Below are positions 1-8,990 of a stretch of DNA of 36,071 bases, one piece after another. The stretch comes from Nanobdellota archaeon (GTDB lineage Archaea > Nanobdellota > Nanobdellia > Pacearchaeales > GW2011-AR1). The first letter of the stretch is position 1, and the number at the start of each line of letters is the position of its first letter. The notes under the pieces were generated by a model. The model did not search any database. It saw only the letters and a program-made list of their open reading frames with translations, and was not told the origin of the DNA. The stretch is taken from NCBI GenBank assembly GCA_030611805.1, contig JAUWPB010000008.1, positions 1 to 36,071 of the forward strand, in the 5' to 3' direction. A program made the position numbers and the translations under genes.

Positions 1-119
1 TTTAGCAAGAAAGCTACAGCTAATTGTAACATTCAAGGAGGTTAGTATCTAACCTTCTTATAATAATTATTTTAGAAATAAATAATTTACGTGGAGAAAC
101 TTTACTCCACTCTAAAGAG

Positions 120-554
120 ATGGAGATTTCTTTTTATTTAAGGAAACTTAAAAGAATGGGAAGAAGACTTCCGGACATTCAAGAAACAAGTGGAATTATT
201 CTTGTTACAAGGTTTAACAAAAATCCAAAACTTTATACTTGTTTTCCTCTTGGGGGTGTTGAGGAGAGAGTTTGGACTTGTGCAGGTAGCGGGGATAAAA
301 AGATAAGTGAATATATGCAAGCACTACAAGTTATGTTTGAAGCAAGAGATTATACCGGAAATTCTTCTGAACCTGAAACAAAAGATGTTATTCGTGTTGG
401 ACTTGAGGCCGTTAGAAGATCTCAAAGCCAAGATATATATTCACATGGATTAGATATGATTGTTTGCACTTCAAAAGGAATTGTAGATCATTATGCAGAT
501 TTAGGAGATGATTTTGGAAAAAAGTTAAAGAAAATTCAAAAACAATACAAATAA
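120..554 (+). CDS. Proteasome beta-subunit-like protein, N-terminally truncated
   Basis: GIILVTRFNKNPKLYTCFPLGGVEERVWTCAGSG and GLEAVRRSQSQDIYSHGLDMIVCTSKGIVDHYADL resemble the middle and C-terminal part of the archaeal proteasome beta fold (G-D...P.GG..E....GSG; AL..A..RD..SG.GIDV.VITK.G); N-terminal catalytic Thr region absent. Confidence 0.5.
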   Translation: MEISFYLRKLKRMGRRLPDIQETSGIILVTRFNKNPKLYTCFPLGGVEERVWTCAGSGDKKISEYMQALQVMFEARDYTGNSSEPETKDVIRVGLEAVRRSQSQDIYSHGLDMIVCTSKGIVDHYADLGDDFGKKLKKIQKQYK

Positions 555-566
555 TTTAAATAAAAA

Positions 567-785
567 ATGACAAAAACACAAAAAGATTTTGAGCTTGAAG
601 GAGTAGAAGCAATAGTAGAAACTTTAGCATTAGTTTTTGCTGCAGCAGCTAAGATAAAATGTGGAGCAAGTGAAGAAGAAGTGAGTGGAAAGGTTAATAA
701 TTATATTGAGTTTAGTAGAAATCCTTCTTCAAATTATTCAAAAAAAGGAAGAGACTACCTCCAATCTAATCACAAAACAAAATAG
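567..785 (+). CDS. Hypothetical protein (72 aa)
   Basis: ORF 12 nt downstream of the previous gene, same strand; no family recognised. Confidence 0.4.
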   Translation: MTKTQKDFELEGVEAIVETLALVFAAAAKIKCGASEEEVSGKVNNYIEFSRNPSSNYSKKGRDYLQSNHKTK

Positions 786-1747
786 CTCAGAACCATTCCT
801 AAAAAAATTCCTGCTGTTATAAATGGCATTGCCGGATAAAACTTCTTTTTCTCAGAAAAGAAAAATAAATAACTTAATCCAAGAGTTGCTCCGGCGATTA
901 CAAATAATGCAGGAATAAACCCTCCTTGAAATATCTGAATATTTGTCCATGGCAAAAATACTTTTCCTGTTTTTAACAAAACCCCGGCAGTAATTATTGG
1001 GAATACAACATCTCCTCCGCCAAGAATAGCAACATTAACCCTGATTTTCTTTTTCTTTAATTCTGATTTTTTAAAAGTCTGCTTCATTTTTTTTATCTTT
1101 GCTTTCATTTTCTTTGAAACATAAGGAATAAAAAAACCTGAAAAAATATTTAATTTATCTATTTGGTATTTTGCCATTTTTTGCATAATCCCAGAATGCC
1201 AGACTGCCCATGCATCATAAATTGAAATTAATATTAAAAGAATAATTATTGTCCAGATGTTTAAAATAGGAACAAAAACCGCGGCAATCCCGGGATAAAT
1301 AAAAAGCTCTGTAAAATTATGAACAAGAAATTCTTTTCGGTAAATTTTTATAAACGCCAACGGCAGAGCAATAACTAAAGCCATTATTAAAACATAATTA
1401 AATGTTGGGAGAATTGCAATCAAAGATATTACTAATGCAATCACCACTACAATAAAAAACCACGCTTTCAAAATAATCTCTGCTTTAAATTTAGTCAGGA
1501 AAAATAATAATGAAATTGCAATTACAAAAGCTAAAATCAGCGAGGGAAATAATTTATAAAAATCAGTTTCCTTTTCAATTTCAGGAGTTTCAAGCCCAAA
1601 AGGCAAATCTTTTGGTTCAGAAACATTCATGACAATTCCGTCGACAACTTTCACAGAAGAATAATTGCCAACAACATAAAGCCCAATAAACTGGGTTACA
1701 ACAAACATTGCTAAAAGAATTATTGTAATTTTTACATTGTGTTTCAT
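770..1747 (-). CDS. Presenilin-like intramembrane aspartyl protease (A22 family)
   Basis: Multi-TM protein with SIYDAWAVWHSG (YD motif), GGGDVVFP (GxGD motif) and PAMP (PAL-like) near the C terminus. Confidence 0.85.
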   Translation of the reverse strand: MKHNVKITIILLAMFVVTQFIGLYVVGNYSSVKVVDGIVMNVSEPKDLPFGLETPEIEKETDFYKLFPSLILAFVIAISLLFFLTKFKAEIILKAWFFIVVVIALVISLIAILPTFNYVLIMALVIALPLAFIKIYRKEFLVHNFTELFIYPGIAAVFVPILNIWTIIILLILISIYDAWAVWHSGIMQKMAKYQIDKLNIFSGFFIPYVSKKMKAKIKKMKQTFKKSELKKKKIRVNVAILGGGDVVFPIITAGVLLKTGKVFLPWTNIQIFQGGFIPALFVIAGATLGLSYLFFFSEKKKFYPAMPFITAGIFLGMVLSYFVL

Positions 1748-1876
1748 AACAAAGAAAAAGAAATAAGAGTTTATAATATTTTCTTGAAAATGTTATAGTG
1801 AAAATCTATGATTTACTCTTTAAAGTTTTAAACAACGCCACCAACAAATATAATAATTCTAAAAACTTTTATTTAT

Positions 1877-2347
1877 ATGGAAAAATTCCTCGAAAACCTT
1901 CAGGAGGCTGAAAAAATAATCAGAACATCAGACCATATGATTTATGTGACTTTTCCATTAATTAAAGACAAAAGGCTTTTATTAAAAATCCTCTTAGATG
2001 CAAAAACTGCCGTTGCTAAAGGCATCAACTCAATACTTCAATATGAATATCTCTACAAAAGAATAAATTTATACAAAGACGCAAAAACAAATTTCAGAAC
2101 TTTTCAGGAACAATGTGCTCCAAAATATAAAATAACAAAACAAGAAATTAAATTAATCTTAGAATTATTTGACCTTGTTGAAAAACATAAACAAAGCCCC
2201 TTTGAATTTATAAAAAATGAAAAAATAATAATTCTCTCGGAAAACTTAAAAACAAAAACACTCTCGGTTGCAAATTTAAAAGAATTTTTAGTCTTGGCAA
2301 AAAATATTCTGAGGAAAATCAGGGAAACAATGAAAAATCACTCATGA
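1877..2347 (+). CDS. Hypothetical helical protein, paralog of the next gene
   Basis: ORF; shares a ..(S)DH..YV.......... .AK....I...L pattern with the product of 2421..2861. Confidence 0.6.
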   Translation: MEKFLENLQEAEKIIRTSDHMIYVTFPLIKDKRLLLKILLDAKTAVAKGINSILQYEYLYKRINLYKDAKTNFRTFQEQCAPKYKITKQEIKLILELFDLVEKHKQSPFEFIKNEKIIILSENLKTKTLSVANLKEFLVLAKNILRKIRETMKNHS

Positions 2348-2420
2348 ACAAAATGCATTCACTTAGGATAAATATAAAAAGCCCTTAATCTTGATAGTCT
2401 ATACTTCTAATTCAATTAAA

Positions 2421-2861
2421 ATGGAAGAAATAATTCAGGAAAAAATAAGTGCAGACCACCTTTTGTATGTTAGCTTAAAGTATACAAAAACTTGTGATGT
2501 AATAATAAATTTAATTTTAAGGTGGGCAAAAATGATTGAAACAAGCATAGATGCCCTACTAAAACACGCAAAAAAGAAAAAAAAGATTTCTTCAATTTCT
2601 CCAAACCCAATAGGAAAAATAGAACAAATAAGAAAAGTTTTCAAAAAAGACAAAGAATTCTTGAAAGTAATTGATATGTATGAAATGTTTAGAAAAATAA
2701 AGGAATTAAGAAAAGAAAGAATTGGCGAATTTAGAAAAAATGTTGCGTTAAAAGTTTCATATCGAGGGAAAGAAGTAAATATAAATTTAGACCAGTTAAA
2801 GATATATGCTGAGCGGTTAGAAAACTTTATAAGTACTACAAAACAATTTCTTCTATCATAA
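2421..2861 (+). CDS. Hypothetical helical protein, paralog of the previous gene
   Basis: ATG at 2421 (MEEIIQEKISADHLLYVSL) preferred over the TTG at 2391; TATA-like aatataaaaa upstream; parallels MEKFLENLQEAEKIIRTSDHMIYVTF. Confidence 0.6.
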   Translation: MEEIIQEKISADHLLYVSLKYTKTCDVIINLILRWAKMIETSIDALLKHAKKKKKISSISPNPIGKIEQIRKVFKKDKEFLKVIDMYEMFRKIKELRKERIGEFRKNVALKVSYRGKEVNINLDQLKIYAERLENFISTTKQFLLS

Positions 2862-2931
2862 TGAAGTTAAAGCGTTTATCTGAGCAAAACACAAAAATTT
2901 TGCTGATAAAAAACTTCTATGAAAAATTAAC

Positions 2932-3711
2932 ATGTCAAAAATAATTGTTATTACGTCAGGAAAAGGGGGTGTGGGTAAAACCACCAGTGCCATAAATTTA
3001 GGTGCAGCTATGAATTATTTTGGAAAGGATGTTTTAATAATTGATGGAAACTTGTCAACGCCAAATCTTGGAATCCACTTAAATTCTCCTGAAGTCCCAA
3101 TAAATCTGAATCATGTCCTGCGAAAAAAAGCAGAGGTATTTGAAGCAGTTTATGAACACGAATCTGGAATCAAAATTCTCCCTTCTTCTTTATCAATCAA
3201 AGAATTAAAAACAATAAAACCAGAAAAAATAAAAGACTTCAAGGAAGACTTCAAAAAAATTGCAGATTATATTATTGTTGATAGTGCTGCCGGGCTTGGC
3301 GATGAAGCCATGTCTACAATTAAAATAGCAGACGAATTGATTATAATAACAAACCCGGAAATGCCTGCAATTACCGATGCATTAAAAACAATAAAACTTG
3401 CTGAGCAGTTAAAAAAACCAGTTTTAGGCGTTATTATGACAAGGATTAGAAACAATAATATAGAAATGTCGCCGGAAACAGTAAAAGAAATGTTAGAGAC
3501 CCCCATCCTTGGAATGATTCCTGAAGACATTAATATTCAAAAATCCCTAAACTTAAAAGACAGCATTGTTCACACTTTTCCAAAAAGTAAAGTCTCACGA
3601 GCTTACAAAGAAATCGCAGCTAAACTCCTGGATATAGAATATGACTCAAACAAAGACAGGGAAAAATTAATAATAAGAATTCTTAAAGCAATGAAATTGA
3701 AAAAAGATTAA
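2932..3711 (+). CDS. minD: MinD/ParA-family P-loop ATPase
   Basis: MSKIIVITSGKGGVGKTTSAINLG deviant Walker A; DYIIVDSAAGLGDEA; NPEMPAITDALKTIKLAE. Confidence 0.9.
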   Translation: MSKIIVITSGKGGVGKTTSAINLGAAMNYFGKDVLIIDGNLSTPNLGIHLNSPEVPINLNHVLRKKAEVFEAVYEHESGIKILPSSLSIKELKTIKPEKIKDFKEDFKKIADYIIVDSAAGLGDEAMSTIKIADELIIITNPEMPAITDALKTIKLAEQLKKPVLGVIMTRIRNNNIEMSPETVKEMLETPILGMIPEDINIQKSLNLKDSIVHTFPKSKVSRAYKEIAAKLLDIEYDSNKDREKLIIRILKAMKLKKD

Positions 3712-5132
3712 ACTTTCTTAATCCTAACAACACTCTTTTCTTCAACATCCTCAACACTAAAACCTAATTTCTTAATTTTATTTCTTAACTCATCTGCTTT
3801 CTTCCAGTTTTTTTTCTTCCGAGCATCTTCCCTTTCTTTGACTAATTTCTTAACGCCCTTTGGAATCTCAATTTTCTCCTTCTTCAATAAATCCAAACCA
3901 AAAACTTCATCCATTTTTTTTATTGTTTTTAATTTGCCTTCTGCTTTTTCATCACGAACAAAATTCCATAAAACCTGCAAGGCTTTTGGAGTGTTCAAAT
4001 CATCATTAATTGCTTTTTCAAATTCTTTCAAATATATTTCATTTGCCCCTTGTAAAAATTTTTTTCTAAAATTTTTCGGGGCCTCGAAGAGGTTCTCGTG
4101 CCCTTTGGGTATATGCCTGTGGCGCCCATTTTTATCATCTTTAATTTCAGAAATAATGTTCTTTAATCTTTGAAGAGCAATTTTAGATGACTTAAGATTT
4201 TGCCATGTAAAATTAAATCTTTGTCTATAATTTTTTGTTAAATAAAAATATCTTAAATCAAATGCAGAATACCCTTGTTCAATAATATCTCTTAAATTAT
4301 AAAAATTCCCTAAAGACTTTGACATTTTTTTATTATTAACTAAAACCCATCCATTGTGCAACCAGTAATTAACATATTTTTTACCTGTTGCACATTCTGA
4401 TTGAGCTATTTCATTTTCATGGTGAGGAAAAATTAAATCTTCGCCACCAGTATGAATGTCAAAATGTTTTCCAAGATATTTCATAGACATTGCAGAACAC
4501 TCAATATGCCATCCTGGTCTCCCTTTGCCTAATTCTGTTTCCCAAAAAACATCTCCGTCCTCCTCAGTATAAAATTTCCATAAAGCAAAATCATTTACAT
4601 TTTGTTTATCATATTCATCTTTCATAATTCGTGCTCTGGTTTTTAGTTTTTTTAATTTTATTTTTGATAATTTTCCATAATCTTTAAATTTCCTAATTGA
4701 AAAATAAATGCCATCTTCTGTCTTGTATGCAATTTTCTTATCAAGAAGTTTTTTAATAATTTCAACCATCTCATTTATATGCTCAGTTGCTTTTGGCATT
4801 TTTTCCGGCATTTCAAGATTCATTAATTTAATATCTTCTAAAAATCCTTTTTCATATATTGCTGTAAATTCTTTAAGGGACTTATTTTGTTTTTGACTAT
4901 CTCTTATTGTTTTATCATCCACGTCTGTTAAATTCATAATTTCTTTAACATTATATTTATTAAATTTAAGAACTCTCCTCAATATATCTGCAATTAAATA
5001 CGCCCTCAGATTTCCAATATGAATATAATTATATATTGTTGGACCGCAAACATACATTCCAACCTTGCCCTTGTGTATTGGCTTAAAAGTTTCTTTCTTT
5101 CTTGTTAGTGTATTATAAAGTTTTAATGTCAT
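3708..5132 (-). CDS. cysS: Cysteinyl-tRNA synthetase
   Basis: YVCGPTIYNYIHIGNLRAYLIADILRR (HIGH region), GWHIECSAM, HTGGEDLIFPHHENE, KMSKSLGNF. Confidence 0.97.
   Translation of the reverse strand: MTLKLYNTLTRKKETFKPIHKGKVGMYVCGPTIYNYIHIGNLRAYLIADILRRVLKFNKYNVKEIMNLTDVDDKTIRDSQKQNKSLKEFTAIYEKGFLEDIKLMNLEMPEKMPKATEHINEMVEIIKKLLDKKIAYKTEDGIYFSIRKFKDYGKLSKIKLKKLKTRARIMKDEYDKQNVNDFALWKFYTEEDGDVFWETELGKGRPGWHIECSAMSMKYLGKHFDIHTGGEDLIFPHHENEIAQSECATGKKYVNYWLHNGWVLVNNKKMSKSLGNFYNLRDIIEQGYSAFDLRYFYLTKNYRQRFNFTWQNLKSSKIALQRLKNIISEIKDDKNGRHRHIPKGHENLFEAPKNFRKKFLQGANEIYLKEFEKAINDDLNTPKALQVLWNFVRDEKAEGKLKTIKKMDEVFGLDLLKKEKIEIPKGVKKLVKEREDARKKKNWKKADELRNKIKKLGFSVEDVEEKSVVRIKKV
4045..4113 (-). repeat. RPE-like in-frame palindromic element, copy C, inside cysS
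   Basis: Minus strand GGGCACGAGAACCTCTTCGAGGCCCCGAAAAATTTTAGAAAAAAATTTTTACAAGGGGC; encodes GHENLFEAPKNFRKKFLQGA in the CysS linker before the DDLNTPKAL block. Confidence 0.75.
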
Positions 5133-5174
5133 AAATAATTAAAGAAAGAGTAATTTAAAAATTCTTCTTAAATA

Positions 5175-5723
5175 TTATTTCGGCTTAACAATTACATCAA
5201 AGAAATCAGTTGCATAAGCAGTTCCCTCTGCATCTACATTAACTCTGAATCTTACAATACATAATGAAGAGCCAGAAGGTATTCTAAATAAAACTTTTTG
5301 GGCTGCGATATCTCCAACAGGAATAGGAATATCATATTCTTCGCGCCCTGTTGTAAACCACTCTTCAACTTCTTCTTCAGATTCTACACAATCAGAGGCG
5401 TCGGCAACAACTACTTCATAGGAAAATTTTTTGGTTCCTGCTGCTCCCTCCAATAAATTTTTTATTCCAATGCCCGCTCCATCAACACTTTCCTGTTTTA
5501 TTTCAATTAATCTTGTCCCGGGATATATTACTAATTTAGCTTCTGTTGAAAAAAGCTTATTAACTTCGCTTCTTAATTGCTGGTCTGTTAAATCAATAAC
5601 TCCTCTTGCACTTGAAAAGATTTTTTGCACCAAAAATATTCCAAGAATCAAAACAGTCATCAGCAAAACTATTGTTACAATAGTTCCGACACTCATCTCC
5701 ATTGCTGCTTTTTTATTTTTCAT
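5175..5723 (-). CDS. Secreted protein with archaeal class III/pilin-like N terminus
   Basis: MKNKKAAMEMSVGTIVTIVLLMTVLILGIF: short basic leader, then an E-containing site and hydrophobic helix; downstream beta-rich sequence. Confidence 0.55.
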   Translation of the reverse strand: MKNKKAAMEMSVGTIVTIVLLMTVLILGIFLVQKIFSSARGVIDLTDQQLRSEVNKLFSTEAKLVIYPGTRLIEIKQESVDGAGIGIKNLLEGAAGTKKFSYEVVVADASDCVESEEEVEEWFTTGREEYDIPIPVGDIAAQKVLFRIPSGSSLCIVRFRVNVDAEGTAYATDFFDVIVKPK

Positions 5724-5724
5724 T

Positions 5725-5997
5725 TTATGCTACTGGAAAGCCAGGTATGGCTCCTATAGTTTGAGCTAAATAATAAGTTGCTATAACTGACGCAATCAAC
5801 AATATAACACTTAACACTATCCCAATGATGTTAAGTTTCTTTGCCTTTTTAGATAACTCTGTTTTTTGCTTCTTGCTTTGGACAAGTCCGACTATGCCAA
5901 AAACTAATCCTGCAGGCGAGTTAAAAAAAGCCATAACTATACTTATTATTCCTAAAATATAACTCACAACACTAAAGTCCTCTTTTTTTTCAACCAT
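5725..5997 (-). CDS. Small DUF4190-like membrane protein
   Basis: SYILGIISIVMAFFNSPAGLVFGIVGLVQSKKQK...LNIIGIVLSVI two-helix pattern. Confidence 0.55.
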   Translation of the reverse strand: MVEKKEDFSVVSYILGIISIVMAFFNSPAGLVFGIVGLVQSKKQKTELSKKAKKLNIIGIVLSVILLIASVIATYYLAQTIGAIPGFPVA

Positions 5998-6183
5998 CTT
6001 TAATAATTAAATTAAGATTTTTCTTTTTATAAATCTTTTTAATTTAAATGGGGCCCCGGGAAACTCCCAACCTCACTCGGTATTAATATCTTTAATTTGT
6101 CCTTCGTGAAATTGCTCGGTCAAACCAATCAAAATTTTTTGAATTTAGTCCAACATCCGGAATGCCATCTTTGATGACATATA

Positions 6184-6255
6184 TGGGGCCCCCGGGAGTC
6201 GAACCCGGCACACCATGATCTTCAGTCATGTGCTCTCCCGCTGAGCTAGGGCCCC
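6184..6255 (-). tRNA. tRNA-Phe(GAA)
   Basis: Minus strand GGGGCCC TA GCTC AGCGGGA GAGC A CATGA CTGAAGA TCATG GTGTG CCGGG TTCGACT CCCGG GGGCCCC A; full cloverleaf, anticodon GAA. Confidence 0.97.
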
Positions 6256-6347
6256 ATAAGAAAGAATATTGTTATAGTTTTTTAAATGTTGTTAAAGGTG
6301 TCTTTGAGAATATAAATTTTTATAAAAAGTCGTGTGTAAGATTTTAG

Positions 6348-6914
6348 ATGGTTACTCTTGATAGTAAAGAATTATTATTTATTCCCTCTGAAAAAATTCA
6401 AAGTATATTAACCAAACAATTGCCTGTTTATTCTTCTTATATCATCATGCCAAGAACCAATAAGGTTAGGCAAGAATTTCAAATATGTAAAAATTTAACA
6501 GGCATCATCGAAGATGTTAAAACATTTTATTATCTTGCTAAGAAAGGTTTTGAATCTGAGCAACTTTTTACAGTTGTCTTGGATGGGATGAAAAATTCCT
6601 TTGAAAATGGTCCTAGGGATTTTCCTTTTGTAATCTATGGTTCTTTTTTTGGAGATAAAGCCATTTGTCATGGGTTCAAAGATTTTGGGGATTATTTTAA
6701 AAATCCAGAAACTAAAACTAAATGGGAATCTATGGAGCATATTCCTTCAAGAAAGCTAAAACACATCCGCAATAATGGAACTAATTGGATTTTGAGGTCA
6801 ATGGTAGATTATTTTGAAGTCGATAATTCTCAAGGAGTTTTATTTTGTGTTCAAAATTTGGATAGATTAAAAATTTCTCTTTCTAATAATTTTTGTAGTT
6901 TGCATAATTATTGA
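6348..6914 (+). CDS. Hypothetical protein, possibly degenerate GHKL/anti-sigma-type ATPase fold
   Basis: VLDGMKNSFENG...HGFKDFGDYF...NNGTNWILRSMVDYFEVDNSQGVLFCV loosely follows N-box, DxG and G-box order of HATPase_c domains. Confidence 0.4.
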   Translation: MVTLDSKELLFIPSEKIQSILTKQLPVYSSYIIMPRTNKVRQEFQICKNLTGIIEDVKTFYYLAKKGFESEQLFTVVLDGMKNSFENGPRDFPFVIYGSFFGDKAICHGFKDFGDYFKNPETKTKWESMEHIPSRKLKHIRNNGTNWILRSMVDYFEVDNSQGVLFCVQNLDRLKISLSNNFCSLHNY

Positions 6915-6921
6915 TTAAAAT

Positions 6922-6949
6922 AAATGTAAGTTAGGAATAGGCCACCTTT
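6922..6949 (-). repeat. Second (degenerate) copy of the rnpB 3'-end sequence
   Basis: aaatgtaagttaggaataggccaccttt versus aaatgtaagttgagaataggccaccttc at 7028-7055. Confidence 0.85.
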
Positions 6950-7030
6950 GTGCAAACTTGATGGACAAGTTTGTGCCAGCAAAAAATCTTGCAAAGATCT
7001 TTTTTGCAAAAAGCAGGGGACTATAAAAAA

Positions 7031-7335
7031 TGTAAGTTGAGAATAGGCCACCTTCTGTATTTCCCTGTTCAAAGCAGACGGAAATTGTTAACATTTCACT
7101 AAGCAGCTTAAAGCCTTGCACCAGTTGAGATGCTCGTTTCATCAAATCTCATCTTTCGCAGTTCCACGCAAGTTTCATTACTCTCGTTTAAAACTGAAAT
7201 TTCAAACGAGGCCTGAGGTTTTCCTCAGAGCCAAGATGAACTGTGGCGTTTCTTTAACAGAGCTTTGCCTCACGACAATCGTTTTTCAACGACAACCATA
7301 ATTAGTGGGCGGACCTTCCTCAGAATTCAACAATC
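7031..7335 (-). ncRNA. rnpB: RNase P RNA (archaeal type)
   Basis: Minus strand CTGAGGAAGGTCCGCCC (CR-I), AAACGCCACAGTTC (CR-II/III-like), CTCAACTGGTGCAAGGC (CR-IV-like), ATACAGAAGGTGGCCTAT (CR-V-like); GTTGA/TCAAC closes the ends as P1. Ends approximate. Confidence 0.85.
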
Positions 7336-7466
7336 TTATTTTATTGTTTATCTATCTAAAGACTGAATCCCGAAATTAACTACCCAACTTACAAAATTAA
7401 AGGGAATAAAGCATTTAAAAAACCTTCTATAGAAAGCTTTAAATACCTTTAAAGAGTAGTGACAAT

Positions 7467-7805
7467 ATGACAGATATATATGAAGATATTGGGACAAGTA
7501 AAAATGATCCAGAAACAAATAAAGCTATAAGAGAATTACTTGATGAAGGAACCAAACCTTCTAAAATAGAAAGAAAAATTATTGAAATTGATAAAACAAC
7601 TTTTCTTACTGCCGCAGCAAGAGTTTTTAGAGCTTATAAAAAGATGAATGAAAGTAATTTTAATGAAGATCCTAAATCTGTGCTTGAAAAAGTAGCAAAA
7701 ATTGGATATCCTCTTAAACCATTTGAAACAATGAATACAGAAGAATGTTTAGATTATTTAGTATCTCTTAATACTGAGATGTGTTCTCAACTAGGTAAAT
7801 ATTAA
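7467..7805 (+). CDS. Hypothetical protein (112 aa)
   Basis: ORF with TATA-like tttaaata 25-30 nt upstream of the start. Confidence 0.5.
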   Translation: MTDIYEDIGTSKNDPETNKAIRELLDEGTKPSKIERKIIEIDKTTFLTAAARVFRAYKKMNESNFNEDPKSVLEKVAKIGYPLKPFETMNTEECLDYLVSLNTEMCSQLGKY

Positions 7806-7845
7806 TTTCAGATAATTATTTATATTTATTATTCTTGTATTTTCA

Positions 7846-8886
7846 ATGGGATTAAACATCAGAGAACTCATTCCGCGTAAAGAAATTGAAATTTCAGATT
7901 TAAAAGGAAAAATACTTTGTGTTGACGCTTTTAATATCTTGTACCAATTTTTGTCCACAATTAGACAGGTCGATGGAACCCCGTTAATGGACAATAAAAA
8001 AAGAATCACAAGCCACCTTTCCGGGATTTTATATAGAAATGTCGCTCTGCTTTCTGAAGGGATCAAATTAGTTTATGTTTTTGACGGAGAGGCACCTGAA
8101 CTTAAATACAAAACTCATGAAAAAAGAAAAGAAGCAAGAGGGTTGGCAAAAGAAAGATATGAAGAGGCAAAACAAAAAGAAGATTTAGTAACAATGAAGA
8201 GGTATAGTAGCCAATTGACACGGCTTGATAATGAGATGATTTATGAAAGTAAAGAGCTTTTAGAAGCAATGGGAATTTCTGTTGTTCAGGCCCCGAGCGA
8301 AGGGGAAGCAGAAGCAGCCTATCTTTGCAGGATTAAAGAAGAGGTCTATGCAAGCGTAAGTCAGGATTACGATACCTTACTTTTTGGGGCTTCTAAATTA
8401 ATCAGAAATTTAACCCTGGCAAGAAAAAGAAAAACCTATACTGGATGGATTGAAATAAAACCAGAAATAATTGAATTGCAAAATGTGCTGAATTCCTTGG
8501 AAATAAATTTAGACCAGTTAATTTGTTTGGGGATACTTGTAGGAACAGATTATAATCCAAAAGGAATTCCGGGAATTGGACAGAAAAGAGCATTAGAAAT
8601 TGTGAAAAAATACAAACAACCTGTCTTGATTTTTGAAAGTATTGAAGAACAAATGATGAGTTTAAGCGAAGACGACAGATTTAACTGGCAGGAAATTTTT
8701 GAGTTATTCCATAAACCAAAAGTTATTGATGTTGAATTCAAATCTGAAAAAATTAATGAAGAAAAAATTAAAGAAATTTTAGTGGAAAGACATGATTTTT
8801 CTGAGGAAAGAGTTGAAAAACAATTAGAAAGATTAAGAGATATTGAGGAGAAGAAAAAACAAAAAGGATTAAAAGAATGGTTTTGA
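7846..8886 (+). CDS. fen: Flap endonuclease 1
   Basis: GLNIRELIPRKEI, VYVFDGEAPELK, VQAPSEGEAEAAYL, VSQDYDTLLFGA, LVGTDYNPKGIPGIGQKRALEIV. Confidence 0.97.
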   Translation: MGLNIRELIPRKEIEISDLKGKILCVDAFNILYQFLSTIRQVDGTPLMDNKKRITSHLSGILYRNVALLSEGIKLVYVFDGEAPELKYKTHEKRKEARGLAKERYEEAKQKEDLVTMKRYSSQLTRLDNEMIYESKELLEAMGISVVQAPSEGEAEAAYLCRIKEEVYASVSQDYDTLLFGASKLIRNLTLARKRKTYTGWIEIKPEIIELQNVLNSLEINLDQLICLGILVGTDYNPKGIPGIGQKRALEIVKKYKQPVLIFESIEEQMMSLSEDDRFNWQEIFELFHKPKVIDVEFKSEKINEEKIKEILVERHDFSEERVEKQLERLRDIEEKKKQKGLKEWF

Positions 8887-8891
8887 AAAAG

Positions 8892-8985
8892 AGACAGGTG
8901 TCTTAATTCGAATAAGGCAAGTGTCTTAAAATAGAAATGTTTAAAAAGACAGGTGTCTTAATTCGAATAAGGCAAGTGTCTTAAA
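8892..8985. repeat. Two identical 39-bp direct repeats (8892-8930, 8947-8985) with internal palindromes
   Basis: agacaggtgtcttaattcgaataaggcaagtgtcttaaa twice, period 55; contains AGACAGGTGTCT; second copy ends 5 nt before the 8991 ATG. Confidence 0.95.
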
Positions 8986-8990
8986 TTAAA

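Noticed and set aside
3708-3711. minD/cysS convergent 4-bp overlap as a regulatory signal
   Set aside because: Common in compact archaeal genomes; nothing further supports function.
3267-4896. Antisense ORFs within minD and cysS (3267-3530, 3838-4173, 4708-4896)
   Set aside because: Opposite strand of confidently identified genes; typical spurious frames.
6915-7301. Listed ORFs 6915-7145 (-) and 7116-7301 (+)
   Set aside because: They lie in the RNase P RNA region, overlap each other antisense, and show no protein-like pattern.
8290-8315. ggccccgagcgaagggg in fen as another palindromic element copy
   Set aside because: Encodes the conserved FEN1 motif APSEGEAEA, and lacks the rest of the element.
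8892-8985. CRISPR array
   Set aside because: Only two repeats with a 16-bp spacer and no cas genes; better explained as operator or duplicated hairpins.
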